Source: Mediterraneibacter glycyrrhizinilyticus
GTDB taxonomy: Bacteria; Bacillota; Clostridia; Lachnospirales; Lachnospiraceae
Reading direction: 5' to 3'
Length of the DNA: 64,000 nt
Assembly: GCF_015560805.1 (NCBI RefSeq)
Contig: NZ_JADMSO010000004.1
Location: forward strand, 1-64,000
The notes beneath the pieces were generated by a model, which saw only the letters and a program-made list of their open reading frames with translations, made no database searches and was not told where the DNA came from. Below, piece after piece: positions 17,094 to 24,654 of the stretch (its first letter is position 1; each line of letters opens with the position of its first letter). The position numbers and the translations under genes were made by a program.

Positions 17094-18509
17094 ATGAATG
17101 AGTTGACGATCAGTCTGGATACAAAATCGAAAATACCGCTTTACGAGCAGATTTACCGCTATATCCGCCGGGATATCCGGGACGGACGGATCGGAAGCGG
17201 AGAAAAACTGCCGTCTACCCGTGCGCTGAGCAAACATCTGGAAATCAGCAGAAGTACGGTGGAACTGGCTTATGAGCAGCTCCTTTCCGAGGGATATCTG
17301 GAAGCTGAGCCGTGCAGAGGATATTTTGTGGCGGAGATAGAGGGCTTATACCAGCTTCGGTCTCCGGTACGGCAGGCAGAACAAAGAAGCAAAGATCCGC
17401 AGAGGGAATACAGATATGATTTCACACCGAGTGGTGTGGATCTGAATAGTTTTCCGTATAATACATGGAGAAAATTGTCAAAGGAATGTCTGCAGGACGA
17501 CCGGGCGGAGCTGTTTCGCCTCGGGGATCCGCAGGGAGAACAGGGACTGCGCAGTGCAATCTGTAATTATCTGCATCAGGCGCGAGGCGTCAATTGTACG
17601 CCGGAACAGATCATTGTCGGAGCTGGAAATGATTATCTGCTGATGCTGTTGACGATGGTGATCGGGCGCGAGCATAAAGTTGCGTTGGAAAATCCGACTT
17701 ATGTGCAGGCCTACCGTCTTTTTGAACAGCTTTCTTATGATGTCTGTACAGTCGATATGGATGCGAAAGGTATGAACGTCGGACAATTGGAAGCGTCCGG
17801 AGCGGATATTGCATTTGTCATGCCGTCCCATCAGTACCCGCTGGGGATCGTGATGCCGATCAAACGGCGCATGGAACTTCTGCGATGGGCAGAGAACGAT
17901 GGCTTGGAGGGAAGACCACGTTATATCATTGAAGATGATTACGACAGTGAATTTCGTTATAAAGGAAAACCGGTTCCGGCGCTGCAGGGCTATGATAATC
18001 AGGAATGTGTGATTTATATCGGGACGTTTTCCAAGTCGATCGCGCCGGCGATCCGCATGAGTTACCTCGTGCTTCCGAAGCCGCTGCTTCAAAGATACCA
18101 TGAGAATTGCGGATTTTTAAGTTCCACAGTATCGCGAGTTGACCAGCTGATTTTACAGAAATTTATTGAAGACGGATATTACGAACGGCATTTGAATAAA
18201 ATGCGCGCTTTATATAAGAACCGACATGATGTTTTGCTTGCATGCTTGAAAAAAATGGGGGATTCATTCCGGATTTCCGGGGAGCACGCGGGAGTGCATC
18301 TGCTGCTCCGGTTTGAGGATGGCAGGAAAGAGGAAGAACTGATCCGGAAAGCAAAAGAAAGCGGAATCCGTGTTTACGGATTGTCGCAGTACTGTATAAA
18401 ACCGGATAAAAACGAAGAGGGACAGGCTACCATCCTGCTTGGTTACGCGAACATGAGTGAGGAGGCAATCCGGGAGGCAGCGGCTCTCTTAAAAACTGCA
18501 TGGAAGTAA
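17094..18509 (+). CDS. MocR-type GntR/aminotransferase transcriptional regulator
   Basis: A 471-residue fusion. An N-terminal GntR winged helix (about residues 10-80, KIPLYEQIYRYIRRDIRDGRI and LPSTRALSKHLEISRSTVELAYEQL) is joined to a fold-type I aminotransferase domain with the PLP lysine in GTFSKSIAPAIRMSYLVLP. This is the PdxR/MocR family, which usually controls PLP synthesis, GABA use or amino-acid metabolism. No pdxST or other obvious target gene is next to it. It starts six bases after the glnS stop codon and is probably in the same transcript. The specific target is therefore unknown. Confidence 0.88.
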   Translation: MNELTISLDTKSKIPLYEQIYRYIRRDIRDGRIGSGEKLPSTRALSKHLEISRSTVELAYEQLLSEGYLEAEPCRGYFVAEIEGLYQLRSPVRQAEQRSKDPQREYRYDFTPSGVDLNSFPYNTWRKLSKECLQDDRAELFRLGDPQGEQGLRSAICNYLHQARGVNCTPEQIIVGAGNDYLLMLLTMVIGREHKVALENPTYVQAYRLFEQLSYDVCTVDMDAKGMNVGQLEASGADIAFVMPSHQYPLGIVMPIKRRMELLRWAENDGLEGRPRYIIEDDYDSEFRYKGKPVPALQGYDNQECVIYIGTFSKSIAPAIRMSYLVLPKPLLQRYHENCGFLSSTVSRVDQLILQKFIEDGYYERHLNKMRALYKNRHDVLLACLKKMGDSFRISGEHAGVHLLLRFEDGRKEEELIRKAKESGIRVYGLSQYCIKPDKNEEGQATILLGYANMSEEAIREAAALLKTAWK

Positions 18510-18563
18510 AGTTGTTTTTTGACAGTGTGAGAAATTTGTTTTGTCAGCAGATTTTTTAAAGAT

Positions 18564-18609
18564 AAAAACCGGGTGGAATCCTTTTGATTTAGGAATCCAC
18601 CCGGTTTTT
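18564..18609. terminator. Strong bidirectional terminator
   Basis: AAAAACCGGGTGGAATCC pairs with GGAATCCACCCGGTTTTT around ten bases. It separates the MocR gene from a convergent gene. Confidence 0.93.
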
Positions 18610-18624
18610 GTATAGGTGAAATGA

Positions 18625-18969
18625 TCATTTGTCTGAGATTTCTGCTTCCGGCTGAACGGAAGCGTCTTCTTTTTCCGGTACTTCCGTATCGTCTGCGAGT
18701 ACTTCTTCGGCAGGCTTTTCAGCAGCAGAATCTTTGTCTTCTGCTTCTGCGGCAGCAGGTTCGGTTTCGGCGCCGCTTTTTTTCAGAGATACATAGCCTC
18801 GCTCGGAAACCGGCTGCAAATCGGAGTCGAGATCAAAATCATCCTCATCACAGTCAAAACGGAAATCCTCGTCCTCGTCTTTACTTTCTTTGCACAGATA
18901 AGCAATTACAATTCCAACAACACTGCCAACGGCGAGAATCGCTGCAAGCCACTTTAAAAATTTTTTCAT
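18625..18969 (-). CDS. Single-pass membrane protein with acidic tail
   Basis: A 114-residue protein of unknown function. MKKFLKWLAAILAVGSVVG begins an N-terminal membrane segment (about residues 5-23). Then come an Asp/Glu-rich stretch and an Ala/Glu/Pro-rich low-complexity tail. No family is recognised. The ATG follows AGGGAGAACC. It is monocistronic and convergent with the MocR gene. Confidence 0.72.
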   Translation of the reverse strand: MKKFLKWLAAILAVGSVVGIVIAYLCKESKDEDEDFRFDCDEDDFDLDSDLQPVSERGYVSLKKSGAETEPAAAEAEDKDSAAEKPAEEVLADDTEVPEKEDASVQPEAEISDK

Positions 18970-19180
18970 AATGAGGTTCTCCCTTCTTTTTTGCAAATTG
19001 AAATTATCTACTATTATAATATTTTTTTCAAAGAAATACAATGTTTTTTCGGAAGAAGATTCCGGCAAAAGTTGTCAAAAGACTTTCTGTGAGGCTGCTC
19101 GTTTTGTGTGAGCTATTGTCGAAAAAATGGAAGTGTGTTACACTGTGTAGCGTGTATATGATTGGAGGATAGAGATCGTC

Positions 19181-20740
19181 ATGGAACATAAAGCGGCAAA
19201 AAAAGCAAAAAAAGGAATTTTAAGTATTGTGTTCAGCAGAACAGCGCTGATCGTTATGTTGATCCTGCTGCAGATCGGCGCACTTGTATTAATGTATACA
19301 ATTTTAAACGACTACCTGACTTATGTCTATTGGATCACAATGGCGGTGCAGGTATTTGTGATCATTTATATTACGAACGAACAGGGGACACCGGAATACA
19401 GCCGGACCTGGATCCTGCTGATCTTGATCCTGCCGGTATTCGGCTGCTTGTTCTATGTCTATGTAAAACTGGAGATCGGTACGAAATATGTAGGAGAGCG
19501 GCTTATAAAAACAAAGCTGGATACTTCACCGTATTTGATGCAGAAAGCGGAAGTGGTGGAAGATCTCCGCGTGAGCAAACCGGCAAATGCGACTCTGGCT
19601 TATTATATGAATCATCAACTGCAGTTTCCGACATACAGGAATACAAAAGTAACATACTTCAGTATCGGGCAGGAAAAATTTGCCGAGATGATCCACCAGC
19701 TGAAACGTGCGGAAAAATATATTTTTCTGGAATATTTTATTGTATCAGAGGGATATATGTGGGATACGATCCTGGATATCCTGAAAGAAAAGGCGAAAGC
19801 GGGAGTGGAAGTCCGGTTTATGTACGACGGCATGTGCAGTATTTCCAATCTTCCGTATAATTATCCGGAGCAGATCCGCAAATTTGGGATCAAATGCAAG
19901 ATGTTCAGTCCGATCCGCCCGATCCTTTCCACAACGCAGAACAATCGGGATCACAGGAAAATCTGTGTCGTAGACGGAAAGGTCGGGTTTACAGGCGGCA
20001 TCAATCTGGCAGACGAATATATCAACCGGAAAGAACGGTTCGGATACTGGAAAGATACGGCAGTGATGCTGGAGGGAGAGGCTGTTCAGAGTCTGACGAT
20101 GTTATTTTTGCAGATGTGGAATGTGACGGAATATAAGCCGGAAAATTATGAGAATTACCAGACGCCGAAATCAGATACGCTGCATCGGGAACTTGGATTC
20201 GTGATCCCATACGGGGATAGTCCGTATGATCATGAAGACGTTGGAAAAGAAGTGTATTTTCATATTTTAAATCATGCGAAAAAATATGTACATATCATGA
20301 CTCCGTATCTGATCCTGGACAGTGAGATGGTAGACACTCTGACCCGCGCGGCGAAAAGCGGGATCGATGTGAAGATTATCATGCCGCATATCCCGGATAA
20401 ATGGTATGCATTTGCGGTGGCAAAGACATTTTATAAGGATCTGCTTCGTGCAGGCGTGCAGATTTTTGAGTTCACGCCCGGATTTGTGCATGCAAAATCG
20501 TTTGTGTCAGACGATGATACGGCGGTTGTCGGAACGATCAATCTGGATTACCGGAGTCTGTATCTGCATTTTGAATGCGGTGTATTTATGTACAATAATC
20601 TGGCTGTGCGTGATGTGGAACGTGATTTTCAGAATACGCTGAAAAAATGTCATCGTATTTCCATGAGCGATATCAAAAAGACCGGGATCGGTATGAAAAT
20701 ATGCGGAAGAGTTCTTCGTCTGATCGCGCCGCTGATGTAG
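19181..20740 (+). CDS. cls: Cardiolipin synthase, PLD type
   Basis: A 519-residue membrane enzyme that condenses two phosphatidylglycerols to cardiolipin. Two N-terminal membrane helices (about residues 20-75, a PLDc_N region with YWITMAVQVFVIIYITNEQG) are followed by two phospholipase D motifs. These are HRKICVVDGKVGFTGGINLAD about residues 260-280 and HAKSFVSDDTAVVGTINLDYRS about 438-460. Both HxKx4D cores are intact. GGAGG is 14 bases ahead of the start. Monocistronic by position. Confidence 0.93.
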   Translation: MEHKAAKKAKKGILSIVFSRTALIVMLILLQIGALVLMYTILNDYLTYVYWITMAVQVFVIIYITNEQGTPEYSRTWILLILILPVFGCLFYVYVKLEIGTKYVGERLIKTKLDTSPYLMQKAEVVEDLRVSKPANATLAYYMNHQLQFPTYRNTKVTYFSIGQEKFAEMIHQLKRAEKYIFLEYFIVSEGYMWDTILDILKEKAKAGVEVRFMYDGMCSISNLPYNYPEQIRKFGIKCKMFSPIRPILSTTQNNRDHRKICVVDGKVGFTGGINLADEYINRKERFGYWKDTAVMLEGEAVQSLTMLFLQMWNVTEYKPENYENYQTPKSDTLHRELGFVIPYGDSPYDHEDVGKEVYFHILNHAKKYVHIMTPYLILDSEMVDTLTRAAKSGIDVKIIMPHIPDKWYAFAVAKTFYKDLLRAGVQIFEFTPGFVHAKSFVSDDDTAVVGTINLDYRSLYLHFECGVFMYNNLAVRDVERDFQNTLKKCHRISMSDIKKTGIGMKICGRVLRLIAPLM

Positions 20741-20808
20741 GAACAGCGGAAAAAGCGGCAGAAATCAGAGAGAAAATCGGAAAATCCGTGAAAAAATATG
20801 GAAAATGG

Positions 20809-20838
20809 TTGTACATAGCAGGGAAAATATAGTATAAT
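20809..20838 (+). promoter_or_regulatory. Sigma-A promoter of purA
   Basis: TTGTAC at 20809-20814 and TATAAT at 20833-20838 are spaced 18 bases, about 75 bases before the purA start. Confidence 0.7.
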
Positions 20839-20912
20839 GCTAAATGCGGTTTCAAAGATTATTAGAACTGCTAATAAGGATTAAAAAGCGGAAATACGCA
20901 GGAGGATTTGAA

Positions 20913-22193
20913 ATGGTAAAAGCAGTAGTTGGAGCGAACTGGGGCGACGAGGGTAAGGGTAAGATTACCGATATGCTTGGAAAAGAGGCAGATATTATCG
21001 TCCGTTTCCAGGGCGGAGCGAATGCGGGACATACGATCGTGAATGATTATGGAAAGTTTGCACTGCATACACTTCCGTCCGGTGTGTTTTATGATCACAC
21101 GACAAGTATCATTGGAAATGGTGTTGCACTCGACATTCCGCGCCTGTTTGCAGAGGTACAGTCTGTTGTGGAGAAAGGAGTTCCGACACCGAAGATTCTC
21201 GTGTCTGACCGTGCGCAGATCGTGATGTCTTATCACAAATTATTCGATGCATACGAGGAGGAGAGATTGGGCGGAAAGTCATTCGGTTCTACCAAGTCCG
21301 GAATCGCACCGTTCTATTCCGATAAATATGCGAAGATCGGATTTCAGGTCAGCGAACTGTTCGACGATGATCTTTTGAAAGAAAAGGTTGTCCGTGTGGC
21401 AGAACAGAAAAATGTCATTTTGGAACATCTGTACCACAAACCACTTCTGAATCCGGATGATTTATATAAAGAGCTGCAGGAATATAAAGAGATGGTTGCA
21501 CCATTCGTATGTGATGTGTCTCTGTTCCTACACAATGCGATCAAAGAAGGAAAGAATATCCTCTTAGAAGGACAGCTCGGATCTCTGAAAGACCCGGATC
21601 ACGGAATTTATCCGATGGTAACGTCTTCTTCTACTTTGGCGGCATACGGAGCGATCGGAGCGGGAATCCCGCCGTATGAGATCAAACAGATCATCACCGT
21701 GTGCAAAGCATACTCCAGTGCAGTAGGAGCCGGAGCATTTGTCAGCGAGATTTTTGGGGAAGAAGCAGACGAGCTGAGAAGACGCGGCGGAGACGGTGGC
21801 GAGTACGGCGCGACAACCGGACGTCCGAGAAGAATGGGATGGTTTGACTGTGTAGCATCCAAATACGGCTGCCGTATGCAGGGAACAACAGACGTTGCAT
21901 TTACGGTACTGGACGTACTTGGATATCTGGAAGAGATTCCGGTATGTGTAGGTTATGAGATCGATGGCGAAGTGACAACAGAATTCCCGGTAACACATTT
22001 GCTTGAGAAAGCAAAACCTGTTCTGAAAGTGCTTCCGGGATGGAATTGTGATATCCGCGGAATCAAGACATATGAAGAACTGCCGGAGAACTGCCGGAAA
22101 TATATTGAATTTGTGGAAGAACAGATCGGATATCCGATTACAATGATCAGTAACGGACCGGGACGCGACGATATTATTTACCGTCAGAAATAA
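20913..22193 (+). CDS. purA: Adenylosuccinate synthetase
   Basis: PurA joins IMP and aspartate with GTP in AMP synthesis. The 426-residue length is normal. The P-loop is GANWGDEGKGK, with Asn where Gln is common. RFQGGANAGHTI follows, then the GTP-binding/catalytic region with RRGGDGGEYGATTGRPRRMGW, and NGPGRDD near the end. GCAGGAGG lies eight bases before the ATG; a longer in-frame start at 20844 has no ribosome site. Confidence 0.96.
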   Translation: MVKAVVGANWGDEGKGKITDMLGKEADIIVRFQGGANAGHTIVNDYGKFALHTLPSGVFYDHTTSIIGNGVALDIPRLFAEVQSVVEKGVPTPKILVSDRAQIVMSYHKLFDAYEEERLGGKSFGSTKSGIAPFYSDKYAKIGFQVSELFDDDLLKEKVVRVAEQKNVILEHLYHKPLLNPDDLYKELQEYKEMVAPFVCDVSLFLHNAIKEGKNILLEGQLGSLKDPDHGIYPMVTSSSTLAAYGAIGAGIPPYEIKQIITVCKAYSSAVGAGAFVSEIFGEEADELRRRGGDGGEYGATTGRPRRMGWFDCVASKYGCRMQGTTDVAFTVLDVLGYLEEIPVCVGYEIDGEVTTEFPVTHLLEKAKPVLKVLPGWNCDIRGIKTYEELPENCRKYIEFVEEQIGYPITMISNGPGRDDIIYRQK

Positions 22194-22208
22194 AGCAATC
22201 AAATGAAG

Positions 22209-22251
22209 AAAGTCAGGAATGAGATTTCAGGATCTTGTTTCTGGCTTTTTT
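22209..22251 (+). terminator. Terminator after purA
   Basis: AAAGTCAGGAA pairs with TTTCTGGCTTT across an 18-base loop and ends in six T. Confidence 0.8.
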
Positions 22252-22361
22252 GTTGCTAGCGCTTTGGGTAAGATAAAAAAGTGAAAATAAAACAGGCATA
22301 TTTTGGCAGGGGGCTGAATAGAATAATAAGGCTGAAATTTGGGTGAGGGAGGTGCTTTTGC

Positions 22362-22526
22362 ATGAATCAGAACAGAAAAGAGAGTGGAACGGAAGTGCTT
22401 TCGATGGAAGAATATCTGGAAAAAAGACAAGCGTTGACAGCACAGCAAAAACGGACAAAAAAACTGCGTCCGGAGGAGATGACAGAAGATACGGTCATCG
22501 AACTGGCGCAGTTGATGTATATGTAG
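22362..22526 (+). CDS. Small acidic-basic protein, 54 residues, unknown
   Basis: ATG follows GAGGGAGGTG at seven bases. The predicted peptide starts MNQNRKESGTEVLSMEEYLE and is helical and highly charged, ending in VIELAQLMYM. No family is recognised. The reading frame stops just before the end of the oppositely oriented membrane gene. The good ribosome site and normal codon use argue for a real gene, but its short length keeps this uncertain. Confidence 0.5.
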   Translation: MNQNRKESGTEVLSMEEYLEKRQALTAQQKRTKKLRPEEMTEDTVIELAQLMYM

Positions 22527-22539
22527 CGGCGTGTGCAGA

Positions 22540-22776
22540 TCAAGCTTTTTTAGATGGATCCTCCGGCTCATTTTTATCCTGTCCTTTTTGGGATAGACGG
22601 TGGAAGAGGAGAAATCCATATAAAAGGACCGGGAGCAAAATCGTTGCTGCGATGGAAGCTTTCAACAGAGAAGTAAATACAGGGGCATCCAGCAGTGCAA
22701 AAACCAGCGTGCTCAGATAGAGTAAAACGAGCAGTACGACAAGCACGAGTGCAAGGATCCGTTTTGTCTTTTTCAT
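22540..22776 (-). CDS. Small two-helix membrane protein
   Basis: 78 residues with two hydrophobic segments (about 6-30 and 38-57), a basic N-terminus MKKTKR and a charged, Asp/Glu/Lys-rich C-terminus. Start chosen because AAGGA lies eight bases upstream; an ATG two codons earlier is too close to it. No family is recognised. Confidence 0.65.
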   Translation of the reverse strand: MKKTKRILALVLVVLLVLLYLSTLVFALLDAPVFTSLLKASIAATILLPVLLYGFLLFHRLSQKGQDKNEPEDPSKKA

Positions 22777-22910
22777 AGTCATGTTCCTTTCTTTGGTCAT
22801 TTGTCAAGCATTATACATAATGCGGATCAAAAATTCAATGAAAATCGGCGCAAAGAGGGAAAATGTATCAGAAAAGTATCAGAAATGTGTCGTAAGGTCT
22901 TTCTTTTTAC

Positions 22911-22939
22911 TTGTATACAAACGGCAGATAGTATATAAT
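22911..22939 (+). promoter_or_regulatory. Sigma-A promoter of the SEC-C gene
   Basis: TTGTAT at 22911-22916 and TATAAT at 22934-22939 are 17 bases apart, about 50 bases before the start codon. Confidence 0.7.
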
Positions 22940-22990
22940 GAACAAGCAAGTGAGACTTGAATTTTGATAAAGATAAAGGAGTTGGATACA

Positions 22991-23506
22991 ATGAGTGATA
23001 AAAGTTTATTGGATCAGTGGAGAGACACCGCATATGACAGAGAGTTGACAAAAAATCAACTGGAGACATTCTGGAGCAAGTATTTCACGATTGAAAAAGG
23101 AATTTATGAGGAGCTTTTAAAAGACCTGGATACCGAAGTGAAAGGTACGGTAAAAGAGCTTGCTGAAAAATATAATCAGGACGTATTGACGATGGTAGGA
23201 TTTTTGGACGGCATCAATGACAGTCTGAAAATTGCCAATCCGATCGAGACGATGACAGAAGATACCGTGGTAAGTCTGGCATTTGATAAAGAGCGTCTTT
23301 ACAAAAACATGGTGGATGCAAAAGCAGACTGGCTGTATGAACTTCCGCAGTGGGATGAGATTTTTGACGAGAACACGAAAAAGCGTCTTTACCGCGAGCA
23401 GAAACAGTCCGGTACGATCCGCAAAGACAAGAAGATCGGAAGAAACGATCCGTGTCCGTGCGGAAGCGGTAAGAAATATAAAAAATGCTGTGGACGTAAC
23501 GCATAA
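22991..23506 (+). CDS. SEC-C metal-binding motif protein
   Basis: A 171-residue soluble protein. The C-terminal 20 residues, [17 protein letters not shown], are the SEC-C zinc-binding motif known from the SecA tail and from small proteins of unclear role. The N-terminal 145 residues are helical and resemble uncharacterised Clostridia proteins. AAAGGAG lies before the ATG. It is likely in one transcript with the next gene 12 bases on. SecB-like or ribosome-linked roles have been proposed for the motif but nothing in this sequence proves one. Confidence 0.8.
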   Translation: MSDKSLLDQWRDTAYDRELTKNQLETFWSKYFTIEKGIYEELLKDLDTEVKGTVKELAEKYNQDVLTMVGFLDGINDSLKIANPIETMTEDTVVSLAFDKERLYKNMVDAKADWLYELPQWDEIFDENTKKRLYREQKQSGTIRKDKKIGRNDPCPCGSGKKYKKCCGRNA

Positions 23507-23518
23507 CAGGTCGTTTAT

Positions 23519-24253
23519 ATGTGGATTTATTTTCTTGTTGTCGGGATCGGCAGTGTCGGCTATTATTTCCTGATCCGGAATCATACGGGCAGATGGAACT
23601 CCACATTTGCCGGATTCTGGCTTTTGTCCGGCGGCGTTCATCTCAGTTTGTTTTTTGCATATCCGAAGTTTCCGGAGAGTGTGCATATCGGGATCGGCGT
23701 ATTGACGCTTGCCGGATGGGGGCTTTTTGCATGGATAGAATCTCTGATCTTATGCACTGCAAAGAAAGCATGTGACTTTTCGGGGGAAGCGGCTTATGTG
23801 ATCATATTGGGAGCGCAGGTGCGCGGCAGTCAGATCACGAAATCCTTGAAGCAAAGACTTGACCGTGCATACGAGTATTTGACAGAACATCCGGAAGCGA
23901 TCGCGATCGTGTCGGGAGGTCAGGGAAAAGATGAGGCTGTGACGGAGGCATTTGCGATGGCGGAATATCTGAAAAGTCTGGGTATTGCCGAAGAGCGGAT
24001 CCTAAAAGAAGAGCAGTCAGAGACAACATGGGAGAATTTGAAATTCAGCGCCGGACTGATCGGGAGTCTGGAGCAGAAGACTGCGGTTGTGACGAATGAT
24101 TTTCATCTGTACCGCGCACTGCTGATCGGACGGCAGATCGGATATAGGGATCTGAACGGGATCGCAGCGATATCCGATCCGGTCTTGAAGCTGAATTCTC
24201 TGGTGAGAGAATTTGCAGCAGTTCTCTTGACAAAAGTAAAGTCAATGTTATAA
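23519..24253 (+). CDS. YdcF/ElyC-family (DUF218) membrane protein
   Basis: A 244-residue protein with three N-terminal hydrophobic segments and a C-terminal DUF218 Rossmann-like domain. Motifs VIILGAQVRG, AIVSGGQGKDE, ETTWENLKFS and VTNDFHLYRA are all typical. Relatives (SanA, ElyC) act in envelope stability and polysaccharide metabolism. The active-site region would face outward. Its 3' end overlaps the promoter of the thrS leader. Confidence 0.85.
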   Translation: MWIYFLVVGIGSVGYYFLIRNHTGRWNSTFAGFWLLSGGVHLSLFFAYPKFPESVHIGIGVLTLAGWGLFAWIESLILCTAKKACDFSGEAAYVIILGAQVRGSQITKSLKQRLDRAYEYLTEHPEAIAIVSGGQGKDEAVTEAFAMAEYLKSLGIAEERILKEEQSETTWENLKFSAGLIGSLEQKTAVVTNDFHLYRALLIGRQIGYRDLNGIAAISDPVLKLNSLVREFAAVLLTKVKSML

Positions 24254-24254
24254 T
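24227..24254 (+). promoter_or_regulatory. Sigma-A promoter of thrS
   Basis: TTGACA at 24227-24232 and TATAAT at 24249-24254 are 16 bases apart. The promoter is embedded in the end of the preceding gene. Confidence 0.85.
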
Positions 24255-24264
24255 GAAACAGGAT

Positions 24265-24510
24265 TGAGAACACGTTGAAGAGAAGAGTAGAGTGTGAAAG
24301 CGGCGACAGAGAGGGAATCATCAGCTGAAAGCTTCCTGCCGGGGAAACATTTGAAGACCACCTCGGAGTGGCTGTAAACCAGCCCGGTGATTCCGTTATC
24401 ATCATAAATGAGCGGCTTTGTATATCCGAAAAAGGAGTGCAGAGCAAGTTAGGGTGGAACCGCGAGATACTCGTCCCTTTCTGTATGAAGATGCAGAAAG
24501 GGATTTTTTT
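24265..24510 (+). promoter_or_regulatory. T-box leader, Thr-specific
   Basis: The T-box TGGAACCGCG is at 24455-24464. The specifier in the GAAG-ACC-ACCTCGG context is ACC (24357-24359), a Thr codon, which fits thrS. The same GAAG-codon placement is seen in the Cys leader at 5183. The terminator is CCCTTTCTG/CAGAAAGGG followed by seven T (24475-24510). Confidence 0.93.
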
Positions 24511-24600
24511 GTATAAGCGACGAGCCAAAGTCCGGGCTTGCCCGAGACCTTGGCGACTGCTTACAATTCCGGAATGTGCCTTTTGGCACTTCCGGTGATT
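24511..24600 (+). repeat. Dispersed hairpin repeat family 1, full copy B
   Basis: From 24517 the 84 bases differ at one position from the copy at 45678. First hairpin GCCAAAGTC/GACCTTGGC with inner GGGC/GCCC; second hairpin CCGGAA-T-GTGCC/GGCACTTCCGG with one bulged T. The conserved CGACGAG starts seven bases after the T run of the T-box terminator, so in read-through transcripts the element lies in the thrS 5' untranslated region, about 55 bases before the start codon. Confidence 0.92.
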
Positions 24601-24654
24601 GAGCAAAACGAGTGCGATTCTTCGACGAAAAAAGAGGAAAGGAAGAGAAAGCAA

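Noticed and set aside
20647-20832. 61-codon frame overlapping the cls end
   Set aside because: It overlaps the cls coding end and runs into the purA promoter, with no ribosome site.
21564-22202. Minus-strand frame of 212 codons over purA
   Set aside because: purA is certain on the plus strand, and the minus frame has no ribosome site and no recognisable protein features.
24538-24654. Long N-terminal extension of thrS
   Set aside because: The extra residues translate the family 1 repeat and its flank, no ribosome site serves that start, and the TGS domain begins at 24655.
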